Positions 52,889 to 61,962 of a DNA stretch of 64,000 nucleotides are shown in pieces (the stretch's first letter is position 1; the number at the start of each line of letters is the position of its first letter). Made by a program: the position numbers and the translations under genes. Origin of the DNA: Actinopolyspora lacussalsi subsp. righensis (GTDB lineage: Bacteria; Actinomycetota; Actinomycetes; Mycobacteriales; Pseudonocardiaceae); NCBI RefSeq assembly GCF_900116555.1, contig NZ_FPAT01000003.1, positions 1 to 64,000 on the forward strand, read 5' to 3'. Under the pieces are notes generated by a model that saw only the letters and a program-made list of their open reading frames with translations, searched no databases and was not told the DNA's origin.

Positions 52889-53950
52889 CTATGCCGGAAA
52901 ATACCGGGGTTCCACCACACGCACCCCTTCGAGTGAACGCACGAAGTCGGCGCCGAGAGCCGTAGCGGGGGTGCGCGTACCGACCGGAACCTCACCCGCC
53001 TCGATCGCGGTGACGACACGCAGCACCGCGTCGGCGGTGAGGTCGTAGGTGTCCGGCCCGATCAGCGCGGCACTGACCGCGTTGCCCGCCGCGTCGCCCG
53101 CCTCGGCATAGACCTCCACACGGCTGGACGACCTGCTGCCGCGGCCCGGTCCCCGCACGAAGGCGTCGATCGCGGTGTTGGCGATGCGCCGAACCCGGGG
53201 GTTGCCGAACAGGTCTCGGGTGACACGCGCGGCGGTCGGATTCATCCGGTCGAGGCCGGGCAGCCCCGCGAAGGTCGTGATGTTGCCGATGCCGGTGGTG
53301 CGATAAGCCGTAGCCACATCCCCCCAGGGCAGCGAGGCCACGACTCGCTGTCCCCCGGGGAAGTCGACCGTACGTCTGCGCCAGCCGACGGGCACGTCAC
53401 GCAGGGCGCCTTCCAAGCGGACCCGACCACCCAACGACACGCCCTCCAACGCGCTCTTCAGCGTCCCCGGGCTGATCCCACCGGTGGTGGTGAACGCGAG
53501 ATCGAGATCGGTGGCACCGGGCAGTTCGGCAGCGACCATCGCGGCCAGGCAGTCGGTCGGCACCACGTCGAAACCGGCACCGGGCAACAGCGTCACACCA
53601 GCGGTCCTGCTCTCGGCGTCCCGCGCGAAGGCGGCCTCGAAAACGTCCACCTCGCCCGTGATGTCCAGGTAGTGGGTCCCGGTACGCAGACAGGCGTCGA
53701 CCATCGGAGCCGAGGTCGCGGAGAACGGACCGGCGCAGTGCGCCACGGTGTCGACCTCCCGCAGGCACGCGTCGAGCCGGTGGGTGTCCCGCAGGTCCAG
53801 CGTCCGGTACTCCAGCCCGAGCGGCACGGCGGTGGCGGCGAGTTTGCGGGGATCACGTCCGGCGAGCACCGGTCGGTGTCCGCGTCGCACGGCGAGCTCC
53901 GCGACCAACCGGCCGGTGTAACCGGTGGCGCCGTAGAGCATCCAGACCAT
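52889..53950 (-). CDS. Saccharopine dehydrogenase-like NAD(P)-binding oxidoreductase
   Basis: The 353-residue protein has an N-terminal Rossmann motif GATGYTGRLVAELAV and the follow-on segments VAHCAGPFSATSAPMVDACL and GTHYLDITGEVDVFE. These resemble actinobacterial trans-acting enoyl reductases and saccharopine dehydrogenase-like proteins. The substrate is unknown. GGAGG lies seven bases before the ATG at 53950. It shares strand with its neighbours but gaps of about 100-200 bp suggest separate units. Confidence 0.88.
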   Translation of the reverse strand: MVWMLYGATGYTGRLVAELAVRRGHRPVLAGRDPRKLAATAVPLGLEYRTLDLRDTHRLDACLREVDTVAHCAGPFSATSAPMVDACLRTGTHYLDITGEVDVFEAAFARDAESRTAGVTLLPGAGFDVVPTDCLAAMVAAELPGATDLDLAFTTTGGISPGTLKSALEGVSLGGRVRLEGALRDVPVGWRRRTVDFPGGQRVVASLPWGDVATAYRTTGIGNITTFAGLPGLDRMNPTAARVTRDLFGNPRVRRIANTAIDAFVRGPGRGSRSSSRVEVYAEAGDAAGNAVSAALIGPDTYDLTADAVLRVVTAIEAGEVPVGTRTPATALGADFVRSLEGVRVVEPRYFPA

Positions 53951-54057
53951 GGGCCAGCCTCCGCGATCGACGGTCGGGTATCACGCCGCGACGAGAGGCG
54001 CGCACCGTGTCGGACTCCGTGTCGGAACCCGGCACCGTATCGCGCCGAGCGACAAAC

Positions 54058-54639
54058 CTACCCGATCGAGGGAAGTGAGGAAATGATCATCCATCCCCCG
54101 AACACCGCGAACAGTGAAGCCGCTCCGTAGCGCACGGCGCGCGAGGACAGGCGCCGAGCCAGCAGCAGGCCGGCAACGATGGCCAGTGCGTCCGCCGCGA
54201 CCATCCCCAGTGTCGAGCCGAGCCACGTACCCAGCCAGTCGTGGCGAGTGGCCAGCGTGACGGTTGCCAGCATCGTCTTGTCGCCCAGTTCGGCGAGCAT
54301 GAATGCCACGGTCACCGCCAGCAGGGCGGCACGGACGCCGCGGCCGGACGCGGCGGCGTTGCCGGAATCGTCGAGTTCGTCGCCACGCAGTGTCCAGAGC
54401 GCGAACCCCAGGAAAGCCACGCCCGCGCAGAGTTCCACCCACCCGTTCGGCAGTGCGCTACCGATTCCGAAGCCCAACGCCACGGAAAGGGCGTGCACGA
54501 GCACCGTGGCCACGGTGATTCCCACCAGGACCTGCCAGGCACGGTATCTCGTCGCGAACGTCATGGCGAGCAGTTGCGATTTGTCACCCAGCTCCGCGAC
54601 GAAAATCGCGACGGAGCTGAGCGCGAAACTCACGAGCAC
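54058..54639 (-). CDS. GDT1/UPF0016 family cation transporter
   Basis: The 193-residue membrane protein of six helices has the two signature repeats VAELGDKSQLLAMTFATR (about residue 14) and LAELGDKTMLATVTLATR (about 117). Family members export manganese or calcium. No yybP-ykoY-like riboswitch is evident upstream. The GTG at 54639 and a second GTG two codons later are both possible starts. Confidence 0.92.
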   Translation of the reverse strand: MLVSFALSSVAIFVAELGDKSQLLAMTFATRYRAWQVLVGITVATVLVHALSVALGFGIGSALPNGWVELCAGVAFLGFALWTLRGDELDDSGNAAASGRGVRAALLAVTVAFMLAELGDKTMLATVTLATRHDWLGTWLGSTLGMVAADALAIVAGLLLARRLSSRAVRYGAASLFAVFGGWMIISSLPSIG

Positions 54640-55131
54640 GTGGGATCCAAACTTGTCGGGGCGGATCGAGCATCCCGCCGCTTCTCACCACCGAAACCGG
54701 AACGAAACCGTGCACAGGCATTTCGACACGACAGCGCCGCAGGGAACACCACTTCCGGTCGGCCTCGCCCACATTACCCAAATTCCCACGAAAATCAACG
54801 GCCAATGTCGTAAACCACAAATTGACCCGATTACGCAGAACGACCAAAAACCGATTTCGCCACCCCGAAACACTCGTTTCCCCGACTCCAGAAAAGAAAT
54901 ACGTGGCAGCACGACAACGAATACGGCACCCCAGCACCGCGACGTCGATTTCCCGCGAAATCGTCGGGAGCACGGCGGTTCACCGCGGTCGTGTTCGTGC
55001 TGCTCCCGCCGGGAGCGCGCCAGAATTCGACGGCTGCTTCGCGGACCGCGACCGGAACTGAGCCCCAAACTGAGACCAAAAGAAAACGAAGCGAGTCCTA
55101 CCGATCACGACAAGACTCGTTTTCGCAGCTG
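54640..55131. other. AT-richer intergenic region before the tRNA remnant
   Basis: The 492-bp stretch is lower in GC than its neighbours, especially 54740-54900. It holds palindrome copy 5. It probably contains the GDT1 promoter. The short open frames lack binding sites or recognisable families. Confidence 0.45.
54946..54963. repeat. Recurrent intergenic palindrome, copy 5
   Basis: CGATTTC-CCGC-GAAATCG, perfect 7-bp arms with a different loop. This is the only copy not found between converging genes. Confidence 0.72.
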
Positions 55132-55182
55132 ACAGAAGGTAGGCGCAGCTGGGATCGAACCAGCGACCCCTGCTTGTAAGGC
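55132..55182. repeat. Attachment-site copy (tRNA-Val 3' half)
   Basis: This copy matches 56798-56849 except for one substitution inside the acceptor stem (A for G), one deleted C and a few changes at the left edge. It includes the T-arm and anticodon loop but no 5' half, so it is not a functional tRNA. Confidence 0.8.
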
Positions 55183-55273
55183 TCATCACCAACACTGACA
55201 CCCGCCACGACCAACAACGACGGCCATACACGGCCCGCTACCCTGCTGCAGCCAACCGCGTTACCCCCATTTC

Positions 55274-55293
55274 ATGCCACGTGTAATGCCACG
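55274..55293. repeat. Direct repeats near the attachment site
   Basis: ATGCCACG occurs at 55274-55281 and 55286-55293, 12 bp apart, about 90 bp inside the attachment copy. Their spacing resembles integrase arm-type sites. Confidence 0.4.
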
Positions 55294-55510
55294 GGTGGGT
55301 TCGACGCTCGGCCACTGCACACGCCTTCAATGATGCGACCGAACGGATTCCGCACTCATCTACACGACCGCAGACATCCCGCCCCGCATGCGCGAGCTGC
55401 CCCGCATGCGCGAGGCACCGCCGAGCTCGACGTCTTGGGAGTGTCGCTCGAACGGTGTTTTCGGCCCGACACGCCGGACTTGGGTCCGGCGGGATTGGGC
55501 ACGATGAGTG

Positions 55511-55690
55511 ATGAAGTCCGATGCTGTGAATGAGCTGGAGCAGGTCGAGACGTCGGGACGGCAGTTGTTGCCCGAGCAAGCCGCTTCGGCGGCGATGGTG
55601 GACCAAATCCGGCAGCAGAGTCTGGAGCTGACTGGCCCGGACGGGTTGTTGAAGTGTTCACCAAGAATGAGCTTGAACTGGCCACACCCG
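55511..55690 (+). pseudogene. IS256-type transposase N-terminal fragment
   Basis: Codons from 55511 give AASAAMVDQIRQQSLELTGPDGLLK, like the start of IS256 transposases. A frameshift near 55653 continues it as FTKNELELA, after which the match is lost at the IS701 fragment junction. All catalytic residues are missing. Confidence 0.5.
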
Positions 55691-56009
55691 GCGAATCATG
55701 CCCGTCCTTGACGAACCCGGTGTCATCGACGACGAACACTCGCGAACCGACGAACTGCTCGGCCCAGCCAGCCGCCGCACCTGCCCAACGTCCCAGGTTG
55801 AGGAGGACACGAACTGCTGCAACCCCTGATGATCCACCCCGAGCCGCTCGGCCATGGGACGCATCGACTTACGCTGCCCATCCAGCAACAGCCCCCGCAG
55901 ATATGCCTCGTCCTTGGCCCGCTGATCCCGCCGCGGCAACCCCCGCCAGCATCCGTGCCGCGAACTCCTCCACTCGAGGGACCACGACCCGTATCTCCTC
56001 CGGTGTCAC
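55684..56009 (-). pseudogene. IS701-type transposase N-terminal fragment
   Basis: From a GTG at 56009 the reading VTPEEIRVVVPRVEEFAARM shifts frame to RRDQRAKDEAYLRGLLLDG, KSMRPMAERLGVDHQGLQQF, then shifts again to FVVDDTGFVKDGHDSPGV. This is the first quarter of an IS701-family DDE transposase, including the first catalytic Asp region. At least two frameshifts and the missing C-terminus show it is dead. Confidence 0.75.
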
Positions 56010-56089
56010 ACTCCTATCCTGCCAGCCACCCACCTCGAGTTAACAAAGCACTACTAGGACTGCCGGTGGACCGGACTTCTTCACCCGTA

Positions 56090-56275
56090 TCAACTATTGG
56101 CCGCGTCATCGTTGGGTAGGACCAGTGCCTGGCCGACGATCGTGGTCTTTCCGTCGTAGCTCATGCAGGGCGAACCGTGCAGAACGTAGTCCTCATCGAG
56201 GAGTGCGCTGATACGGCGGCAGAACTCAGCGTCGTCGGCGGAACCAGTGATGAAGCGATAGCGTAGCGACTGCAT
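56090..56275 (-). CDS. DUF1737 domain protein
   Basis: The 61-residue protein matches the DUF1737 pattern: YRFITGSADDAEFCRRISALL, then YVLHGSPCMSYD and a terminal VGQALVLPN. The function is unknown. AGGA lies about eight bases before the ATG at 56275. It lies inside the tRNA-Val element and is the only convincing complete gene there. Confidence 0.72.
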   Translation of the reverse strand: MQSLRYRFITGSADDAEFCRRISALLDEDYVLHGSPCMSYDGKTTIVGQALVLPNDDAANS

Positions 56276-56311
56276 GTCAGAGATCCTAACGAATCCCCAC
56301 GGAGAGGTTCG

Positions 56312-56473
56312 ATGGTTGAGTTGCGGCCCGAGGTGTGGCTGACAGCGTCAGTCGGTGCCGCTATTGCGGGGCCGTCGTGTTCACCGGATACGTGCCGCGC
56401 GGCAATGAACGGCTGGGTGATGGGAGAAGCCGGAGAAACCGCGATGGACGAATGGAACCCTCATGGCAATTAG
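56312..56473 (+). CDS. Possible small protein (53 aa)
   Basis: An ATG at 56312 with GGAGAGG four bases upstream opens 53 codons starting MVELRPEVWLTASVGAAIAG. I recognise no family, and the rest of the region is degenerate, so it may be a gene remnant. It is divergent from the DUF1737 gene. Confidence 0.3.
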   Translation: MVELRPEVWLTASVGAAIAGPSCSPDTCRAAMNGWVMGEAGETAMDEWNPHGN

Positions 56474-56805
56474 ATGTCCTTGGCGAACTCCGCACACTGC
56501 CCTCCAACGAGCGATGCCCACGACGCAGTCACAGTCTCAGTGGATTCGGCCAAGCCACGCACCGCGTATGCGGCGGACTAGCTGGCTCTCAAGCTGTCAT
56601 AGTGACGAAGGTGGTGAGGTGTTCGTCGTCAGGGCTGTGGACCTCGAGTTCTTAGTCGAGGACATCATCGGGGTCGCGGCGGGAGCAGACGGCGAAGGTG
56701 GTTGGGATTGTCCGCGCCAACCTCAGCGCTAAAAGTGCGAACCGGCTCTTCCAAACGCCGCATCTGAAACTACTGACCGAAATCGTTACCACAGGTCAGA
56801 GAAGG

Positions 56806-56877
56806 TGGGCGCAGCTGGGATCGAACCAGCGACCCCCTGCTTGTAAGGCAGGTGCTCTTCCGCTGAGCTATGCGCCC
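56806..56877 (-). tRNA. tRNA-Val (anticodon UAC)
   Basis: The minus strand folds into a full cloverleaf: acceptor GGGCGCA/TGCGCCC, D stem GCTC/GAGC, anticodon stem CCTGC/GCAGG with loop CTTACAA, and T arm GCTGG-TTCGATC-CCAGC. The anticodon TAC reads GUA. The discriminator is A, and CCA is not fully encoded. Confidence 0.96.
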
Positions 56878-56923
56878 TCGCCGATGGCCGACCCGTATCC
56901 TACAGGTCGGCCATCGTGAGATG

Positions 56924-57388
56924 TCACGCGGATACTTCCGCGAGCACCTTTCGCCAGGCGTCCTGGTCACGAGGCTCACCGGGCTGGTTCATCTCGGCGA
57001 ATCGAACCTTGCCCTCGGTGTCGATGAGGAAGGTTCCCCGATTGGCCATGCCCGCCTGCTCGTTGAAGACTCCGTAAGCCTTGGCGACTTCACCGTGCGG
57101 CCAGAAGTCGGACAGCAACGGGAAGGTGTAGCCCTCCTGCTCCGCCCACGCCTTCAGCGCGAACGAGGAGTCGACCGAGACTCCGAGCACCTGGACACGG
57201 TCGTTCTGGAAGTCACCGAGGTCGTCGCGGACCTGGCAGAGCTCGCCCTGGCAGACACCGCTGAAGGCGAACGGGTAGAAGACCAGCAACACGTTCTTGT
57301 CGCCGCGGAAATCCGACAGCGACACCTTCTCCTTGTTGTAATCCGGCAACGTGAAGTCCGGCGCTGTGGCACCGACCTCGAGCGTCAT
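56924..57388 (-). CDS. ahpE: AhpE-type peroxiredoxin
   Basis: The 154-residue thioredoxin-fold peroxidase has the peroxidatic Cys46 in PFAFSGVCQGELC and the AhpE hallmark SDFWPHGEVAKAYGVFNEQAG. The M. tuberculosis AhpE is a 1-Cys enzyme. Here a second cysteine, Cys51, lies five residues later (C-x4-C), the spacing seen in BCP/PrxQ peroxiredoxins, so a local disulfide is possible. It lies beside the DUF3052 and aceE genes as in M. tuberculosis (Rv2238c). Confidence 0.95.
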   Translation of the reverse strand: MTLEVGATAPDFTLPDYNKEKVSLSDFRGDKNVLLVFYPFAFSGVCQGELCQVRDDLGDFQNDRVQVLGVSVDSSFALKAWAEQEGYTFPLLSDFWPHGEVAKAYGVFNEQAGMANRGTFLIDTEGKVRFAEMNQPGEPRDQDAWRKVLAEVSA

Positions 57389-57491
57389 GCGCCCACCCTT
57401 CTGTTCGACGACAGCGTTCCGGCGCCGAACCTACACCGATCGGGACGACGAGCGCACCGGCAGCCATCCGGTTACCGGCGCGTAGGAGTCG

Positions 57492-57929
57492 TCACCGCTT
57501 GGTCTTGGCGGGCTTGCGATAGGCCAGCCTGGTTCCCGTCCACTTGTCGCCGAGACTCAGGTTGGAGGTCTGCGCGAGGTTGGAAGTGGCGGCTGCTTCG
57601 GCGATGTCGCTGGGTTCGACGTGTCCATCGAGGCCGGTCTTGGGCGTCATCACCCATATGACGCCTTCCTCGGCCAGCGGCGCCATGATGTCGAGAAGTG
57701 TGTCCGTGAGATCGCCGTCTTCGTCACGCCACCACAGCAAGACGACATCGACCACTTCGTCGGCATCCTCGTCGAGCAGTTCGCCTCCGCAACGCTGCTC
57801 GATCGCTTCTCGGACGGTGTCATCGACATCCTCGTCCCAGCCGATCTCCTGCACCACCATGTCTGGCTCGATATCGAGCTTCTCGGCGACGTCGGTTTCG
57901 TTCTTACCGGCGTCTTCCGCGGCGACCAC
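57492..57929 (-). CDS. DUF3052 family protein
   Basis: The 145-residue acidic protein contains the family core LDIEPDMVVQEIGWDEDVDD, VVLLWWRDEDGDLTDTLLD and VIWVMTPKTGLDGHVEPSDI. It matches Rv2239c in position. The biochemical role is unknown. The GTG at 57929 follows GGAGGAG at about ten bases. It is divergent from aceE across 419 bp. Confidence 0.92.
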   Translation of the reverse strand: MVAAEDAGKNETDVAEKLDIEPDMVVQEIGWDEDVDDTVREAIEQRCGGELLDEDADEVVDVVLLWWRDEDGDLTDTLLDIMAPLAEEGVIWVMTPKTGLDGHVEPSDIAEAAATSNLAQTSNLSLGDKWTGTRLAYRKPAKTKR

Positions 57930-58348
57930 GGCTTTCTCACTCCTCCAATTCTCATGTGCGCGGGTGGTTCACCCGACGCACGAGACAAGTTTGCACGATC
58001 TTGCCGTAAGCGAACACCGTCGACGGGCATCAACGCAACCGCAGATCGCACGATACGACGTATCAACACTGACAGTGACCGAACAGCGAACAGCATCCGC
58101 CCCCGCTTTCGGGGACGACACCGGCTTCCCGCGCGAGCGCGCGCCCGCGAAATCGAAGCGGTGTTCGCGTTGTCCGTTACGAGCCACGCCACGAGACTGA
58201 CGGTACTACGGCCACCACACAACCCGGGTCGTGTTCGTACCGAGTGGTAACTGTGTCGGTTCGCATCCGTGCAGCACGATGGGAGACGATGAGGCTGCCG
58301 GATCGCGAGCCTCCGGCGAGCACGCGCACGACGTCCCCAGGAGACCCC
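57930..58348. other. Divergent promoter region between DUF3052 and aceE
   Basis: The 419-bp gap has no convincing gene. Two short odd palindromes lie at 58052-58077. The aceE frame is open back to 58244, but the codons before 58349 lack a binding site or conserved sequence. Confidence 0.5.
58052..58077. promoter_or_regulatory. Two adjacent odd palindromes
   Basis: GATACG-A-CGTATC (58052-58064) and CACTG-A-CAGTG (58067-58077) are each perfect with a single central A, 14 bp centre to centre. They lie between the divergent starts and could be operators for the DUF3052 or aceE genes. Confidence 0.4.
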
Positions 58349-61126
58349 TTGACCCCGCACAACAACGAGACCGGTGGCGCGAACTCCCCACAACGTGTGC
58401 GGGTGATTCGAAACGGTCTGGCTTCGCACATCCCGGACATCGCTCCGGAGGAGACCGAGGAATGGCTGGAGTCGTTCAACTCGGTGCTGTCCGTCGCGGG
58501 TAAGGAGCGTGCCCGGTACCTGATGCTGCGGCTGCTCCAGCGCGCGGGCGAGACCGGCGTGGGCGTGCCCTCGCTGACCGGTACCGACTACGTCAACACG
58601 ATCCCGACCGAGCTGGAACCCTGGTTCCCCGGTGACGAGGAGACCGAGCGCCGCTACCGGGCCTGGATGCGCTGGAACGCCGCCATGATGGTGCATCGGG
58701 CCCAGCGCCCCGGCATCGGCGTGGGCGGGCACATCTCCTCCTTCGCCTCCTCCGCGAGTCTCTACGAGGTCGGGTTCAACTGGTTCTTCCGGGGCAAGGA
58801 CGCTCCCGGCGGCGGTGACCACCTCTACATCCAGGGGCACGCCTCCCCCGGCATCTACGCGCGGGCCTTCCTGGAGGGACGTCTGTCCGCCGACCAGCTC
58901 GACGGGTTCCGCCAGGAGTACTCCCACGCCGGCCCGGGAGGCGGGCTGCCCTCCTACCCCCATCCGCGCCTGATGCCGGGGTTCTGGGAGTTCCCCACGG
59001 TGTCGATGGGCCTCTCGCCTATGAACGCGATCTTCCAGGCGAGGTTCGACCGGTATCTGCGCGACCGCGGCATCAAGGACACCAGCGACCAGCACGTCTG
59101 GGCGTTCCTGGGCGACGGCGAGATGAACGAGCCGGAGTCACGCGGCATGCTGCAGGTGGCGGCGAACGAGGGGCTGGACAACCTGACGTTCGTGGTCAAC
59201 TGCAACCTCCAGCAGCTGGACGGCCCGGTCCGGGGCAACGGCAAGATCATCCAGGAGCTGGAGGCGTTCTTCCGCGGCGCCGGCTGGAACGTGATCAAGG
59301 TCGTCTGGGGACGCGAGTGGGACTCCCTGCTGCACGCCGACCGGGACGGCGCGCTGATCAACCTGATGAACACCACCCCGGACGGGGACTACCAGACCTA
59401 CAAGGCCAACGACGGCGCGTTCGTGCGCGAGCACTTCTTCGGGCGGGACCCGCGCACCAAGGAGATGGTCAAGAACTTCACGGACGACCAGATCTGGGGC
59501 CTGCGCCGGGGTGGGCACGACTACCGCAAGCTCTACGCGGCCTACAAGGCGGCGATGGAGCACCACGGTCAGCCCACGGTCATCCTGGCCAAGACCATCA
59601 AGGGATACGGGCTCGGAGCCCACTTCGAGGGACGCAACGCCACGCACCAGATGAAGAAGCTGGCGTTGGACGACCTGAAGCTGTTCCGGGACAGCCTGCG
59701 CATCCCGATCTCGGACGCCCAGCTCGAGCAGGATCCCTACCTGCCGCCCTACTACCACCCCGGGGAGGACGCCCCGGAGATCCAGTACCTGCGACAGCGC
59801 CGGAGCAGGCTGGGCGGCTACCTGCCGGAACGCCGCACACCGGCCAAACCGCTGGTGCTGCCCGGCGACAAGGTCTACGACGTGGTGCGCCAGGGCTCGG
59901 GCAAGCAGGAAGTGGCGACCACGATGGCGTTCGTGCGGTTGCTCAAGGACCTCGCCAAGGATCCCGAGGTCGGACCGCGGCTGGTGCCGATCATTCCGGA
60001 CGAGGCGCGCACCTTCGGGATGGACTCGATGTTCCCCTCCCAGAAGATCTACAACCCGGCGGGCCAGACCTACACCCCGGTGGATTACCAGCTGATGCTG
60101 GCCTACCGGGAGAGCGACCAGGGCCAGATCCTGCACGAGGGGATCAACGAGGCGGGCTCGGTCGCCTCGTTCACCGCGGCCGGAACGAGCTACGCCACCC
60201 ACGGCGAACCGATGATCCCGGTCTACATCTTCTACTCGATGTTCGGGTTCCAGCGCACCGGCGACGGCCTCTGGGCGGCGGGCGATCAGATGGCGCGGGG
60301 TTTCCTGCTCGGAGCCACCGCGGGACGTACCACCCTGGTCGGCGAGGGGCTGCAGCACGCTGACGGCCACTCGCAGCTGCTGGCGGCCACCAATCCGGGA
60401 GTGGTCTCCTACGACCCCGCCTGGGCGTTCGAGCTCGCCCACATCGTCCGCGACGGACTGCGCCGGATGTACGGGGAACAGCCGGAGAACGTCTTCTACT
60501 ACCTCACCGTCTACAACGAGCCCTACCAGCAGCCCGCCGAACCGGAGGGGATCGACGTCGACGGCCTGCTGCGCGGCCTGTACCGCTACAAGCGGGCCGA
60601 GAACGAGCAAGGCCCGAGGGCCCAGCTGCTGACCTCCGGGGTGGCCATGCCGGAGGTGCTGCGCGCACAGGAGATGCTCGCCACCGAGTGGGAGGTGGCG
60701 GCCGACGTGTGGTCGGCGACGTCCTGGACGGAACTCCGTCGTGAGGCGGAGGCGGTGGACCGGGACAACCTGCTTCATCCGGACGCCGAGCGGCGCGAGC
60801 CGTACGTCACCCGCGCACTGCGCCCCGCGGCGGGCCCGGTGGTGGCGGTCAGCGACTGGATGCGTGCGGTGCCGGATCTGATCCGCCCGTGGGTGCCGGG
60901 TGAGATGACCACGCTCGGCGCGGACGGCTTCGGCTTCTCCGACACTCGTCCGGCCGCGCGACGGGTCTTCCTGGTCGATGCCGAGTCCACCGTGGTGGCC
61001 ACGCTCGCGGCACTGGCACGCCGCGGCGAGATCGACCAGTCGAGGGTGAGTGAGGCGGCCGCCCGCTACCGGATCGACGACGTGCGGGCGGCCGGTCCGC
61101 AGACCTCGGAGTCCGGCGACGCTTGA
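58349..61126 (+). CDS. aceE: Pyruvate dehydrogenase E1 component, homodimeric
   Basis: The product of about 925 residues is the thiamine-diphosphate-dependent E1 that decarboxylates pyruvate. Thiamine site: [14 protein letters not shown] and [16 protein letters not shown]-terminal family block [21 protein letters not shown]-terminal [19 protein letters not shown]. The length is typical for AceE. AGGAGA precedes a TTG at 58349 by four bases, and no better start with a site lies near; a TTG start is therefore chosen. It matches Rv2241. Confidence 0.95.
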   Translation: MTPHNNETGGANSPQRVRVIRNGLASHIPDIAPEETEEWLESFNSVLSVAGKERARYLMLRLLQRAGETGVGVPSLTGTDYVNTIPTELEPWFPGDEETERRYRAWMRWNAAMMVHRAQRPGIGVGGHISSFASSASLYEVGFNWFFRGKDAPGGGDHLYIQGHASPGIYARAFLEGRLSADQLDGFRQEYSHAGPGGGLPSYPHPRLMPGFWEFPTVSMGLSPMNAIFQARFDRYLRDRGIKDTSDQHVWAFLGDGEMNEPESRGMLQVAANEGLDNLTFVVNCNLQQLDGPVRGNGKIIQELEAFFRGAGWNVIKVVWGREWDSLLHADRDGALINLMNTTPDGDYQTYKANDGAFVREHFFGRDPRTKEMVKNFTDDQIWGLRRGGHDYRKLYAAYKAAMEHHGQPTVILAKTIKGYGLGAHFEGRNATHQMKKLALDDLKLFRDSLRIPISDAQLEQDPYLPPYYHPGEDAPEIQYLRQRRSRLGGYLPERRTPAKPLVLPGDKVYDVVRQGSGKQEVATTMAFVRLLKDLAKDPEVGPRLVPIIPDEARTFGMDSMFPSQKIYNPAGQTYTPVDYQLMLAYRESDQGQILHEGINEAGSVASFTAAGTSYATHGEPMIPVYIFYSMFGFQRTGDGLWAAGDQMARGFLLGATAGRTTLVGEGLQHADGHSQLLAATNPGVVSYDPAWAFELAHIVRDGLRRMYGEQPENVFYYLTVYNEPYQQPAEPEGIDVDGLLRGLYRYKRAENEQGPRAQLLTSGVAMPEVLRAQEMLATEWEVAADVWSATSWTELRREAEAVDRDNLLHPDAERREPYVTRALRPAAGPVVAVSDWMRAVPDLIRPWVPGEMTTLGADGFGFSDTRPAARRVFLVDAESTVVATLAALARRGEIDQSRVSEAAARYRIDDVRAAGPQTSESGDA

Positions 61127-61136
61127 GCCGCGTGTG

Positions 61137-61171
61137 CACGGGCGGCGGTGCGGATCCGACCGCCGCCCGTG
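61137..61171. terminator. Bidirectional terminator between aceE and ribM
   Basis: CACGGGCGGCGGT (61137-61149) and ACCGCCGCCCGTG (61159-61171) form a perfect 13-bp stem; the loop contains a small CGGATCCG palindrome. The hairpin lies between converging genes, eleven bases after aceE. Confidence 0.78.
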
Positions 61172-61193
61172 GTACCCACCGGAGCACGACGAT

Positions 61194-61877
61194 TCACCCG
61201 ACCTCGTGGCGGCCGACTCCACCCGCGGGCAGGGCTCCGTGCTCGGTTTCCGATCGGTCGCGATGCCGCCGGGCGGTGCGCCGCCAGCTGAACCAGCCGT
61301 GCAGCACCAGCGCCGCGAACACCAGGTAGATCGCCGCGCTGAACCAGAGACCCGACGCCAGCTGCAACGGCACGCTGACCGCGTCCACGGCCAGCCAGAT
61401 CAGCCAGAACTCCAGCAGTCCCCGTCCCTGGGCCCAGAAGGCCACCACGGTGCCGACGAAGATCCAGGCATCCGGCCAGGGCGCCCAGGAGGCGTCCAGC
61501 ACCCGCAGCAACGCGCCGAACACGGTGGACCCCAGCAGCAGCGCCGCCAGGAGGCTCCACCGCTCACCGGTCGTGCCACGGCGCACGATCACGCCGTGCA
61601 CCGCGTCGCGGTGGCGGTACCAGGCAACCCAGCCGTACACCGAGATCAACATGATCACGACCTGCCGGAAGGCCATACCACCCAGCTCCGCGGCGGCGTA
61701 GACCGCGAACAGCAGCAGGGTGGCCAGGATCTGCACCGGCCACGTGGCCAGGGTGCGTCGCCGCGCGAGAAAGACCACCGCCAACGCACATATCTGACCG
61801 ACCAGCTCCGCCCAGGAAATCGACTGCCCGAGAACGACGACACCGTTGCTGAGCAACCACTCGGCGATCGCCCGCAC
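61194..61877 (-). CDS. ribM: PnuC-family vitamin transporter, probable riboflavin carrier RibM
   Basis: The 227-residue protein has about seven predicted helices and PnuC-family features, including ELGGMAFRQVVIMLISVYGWVAWYRHR. An FMN riboswitch directly upstream (61963-62094) points to riboflavin rather than nicotinamide riboside as substrate, as in actinobacterial RibM/PnuX. AAGGAG lies six bases before the GTG at 61877. Its C-terminal tail of about 25 residues is basic and cytoplasmic. Confidence 0.9.
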   Translation of the reverse strand: MRAIAEWLLSNGVVVLGQSISWAELVGQICALAVVFLARRRTLATWPVQILATLLLFAVYAAAELGGMAFRQVVIMLISVYGWVAWYRHRDAVHGVIVRRGTTGERWSLLAALLLGSTVFGALLRVLDASWAPWPDAWIFVGTVVAFWAQGRGLLEFWLIWLAVDAVSVPLQLASGLWFSAAIYLVFAALVLHGWFSWRRTARRHRDRSETEHGALPAGGVGRHEVG

Positions 61878-61962
61878 TGCCCACTCCTTCCGAGACGTCC
61901 TTCGGGGACGCGAAGGGCAGCGACACCGAGCCGCGCGGCGCCAGCGGCCGAACGCGGTCGGC

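Larger units (their letters stand above)
55132..56850. mobile_element. Decayed integrative element at tRNA-Val
   Basis: A duplicate of the tRNA-Val 3' half (55132-55182) marks the far end, and the intact tRNA at 56806-56877 the near end. Inside are IS256- and IS701-type transposase fragments, a DUF1737 gene and unassigned sequence, with lower and uneven GC. No integrase gene remains. Positions 56474-56800 contain only short frames with no recognisable product. The element has shrunk to about 1.7 kb. Confidence 0.72.

Noticed and set aside
54640-54945. A manganese (yybP-ykoY) riboswitch before the GDT1 gene
   Set aside because: None of the conserved core motifs of that riboswitch is present in the region.
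55132-55182. A second tRNA-Val gene
   Set aside because: The 5' half, including the D arm and acceptor strand, is missing and the acceptor has a mismatch. It is an attachment-site copy.
56463-56732. An 89-codon frame inside the tRNA-Val element
   Set aside because: No binding site, no family match, and it lies in clearly degenerate sequence.
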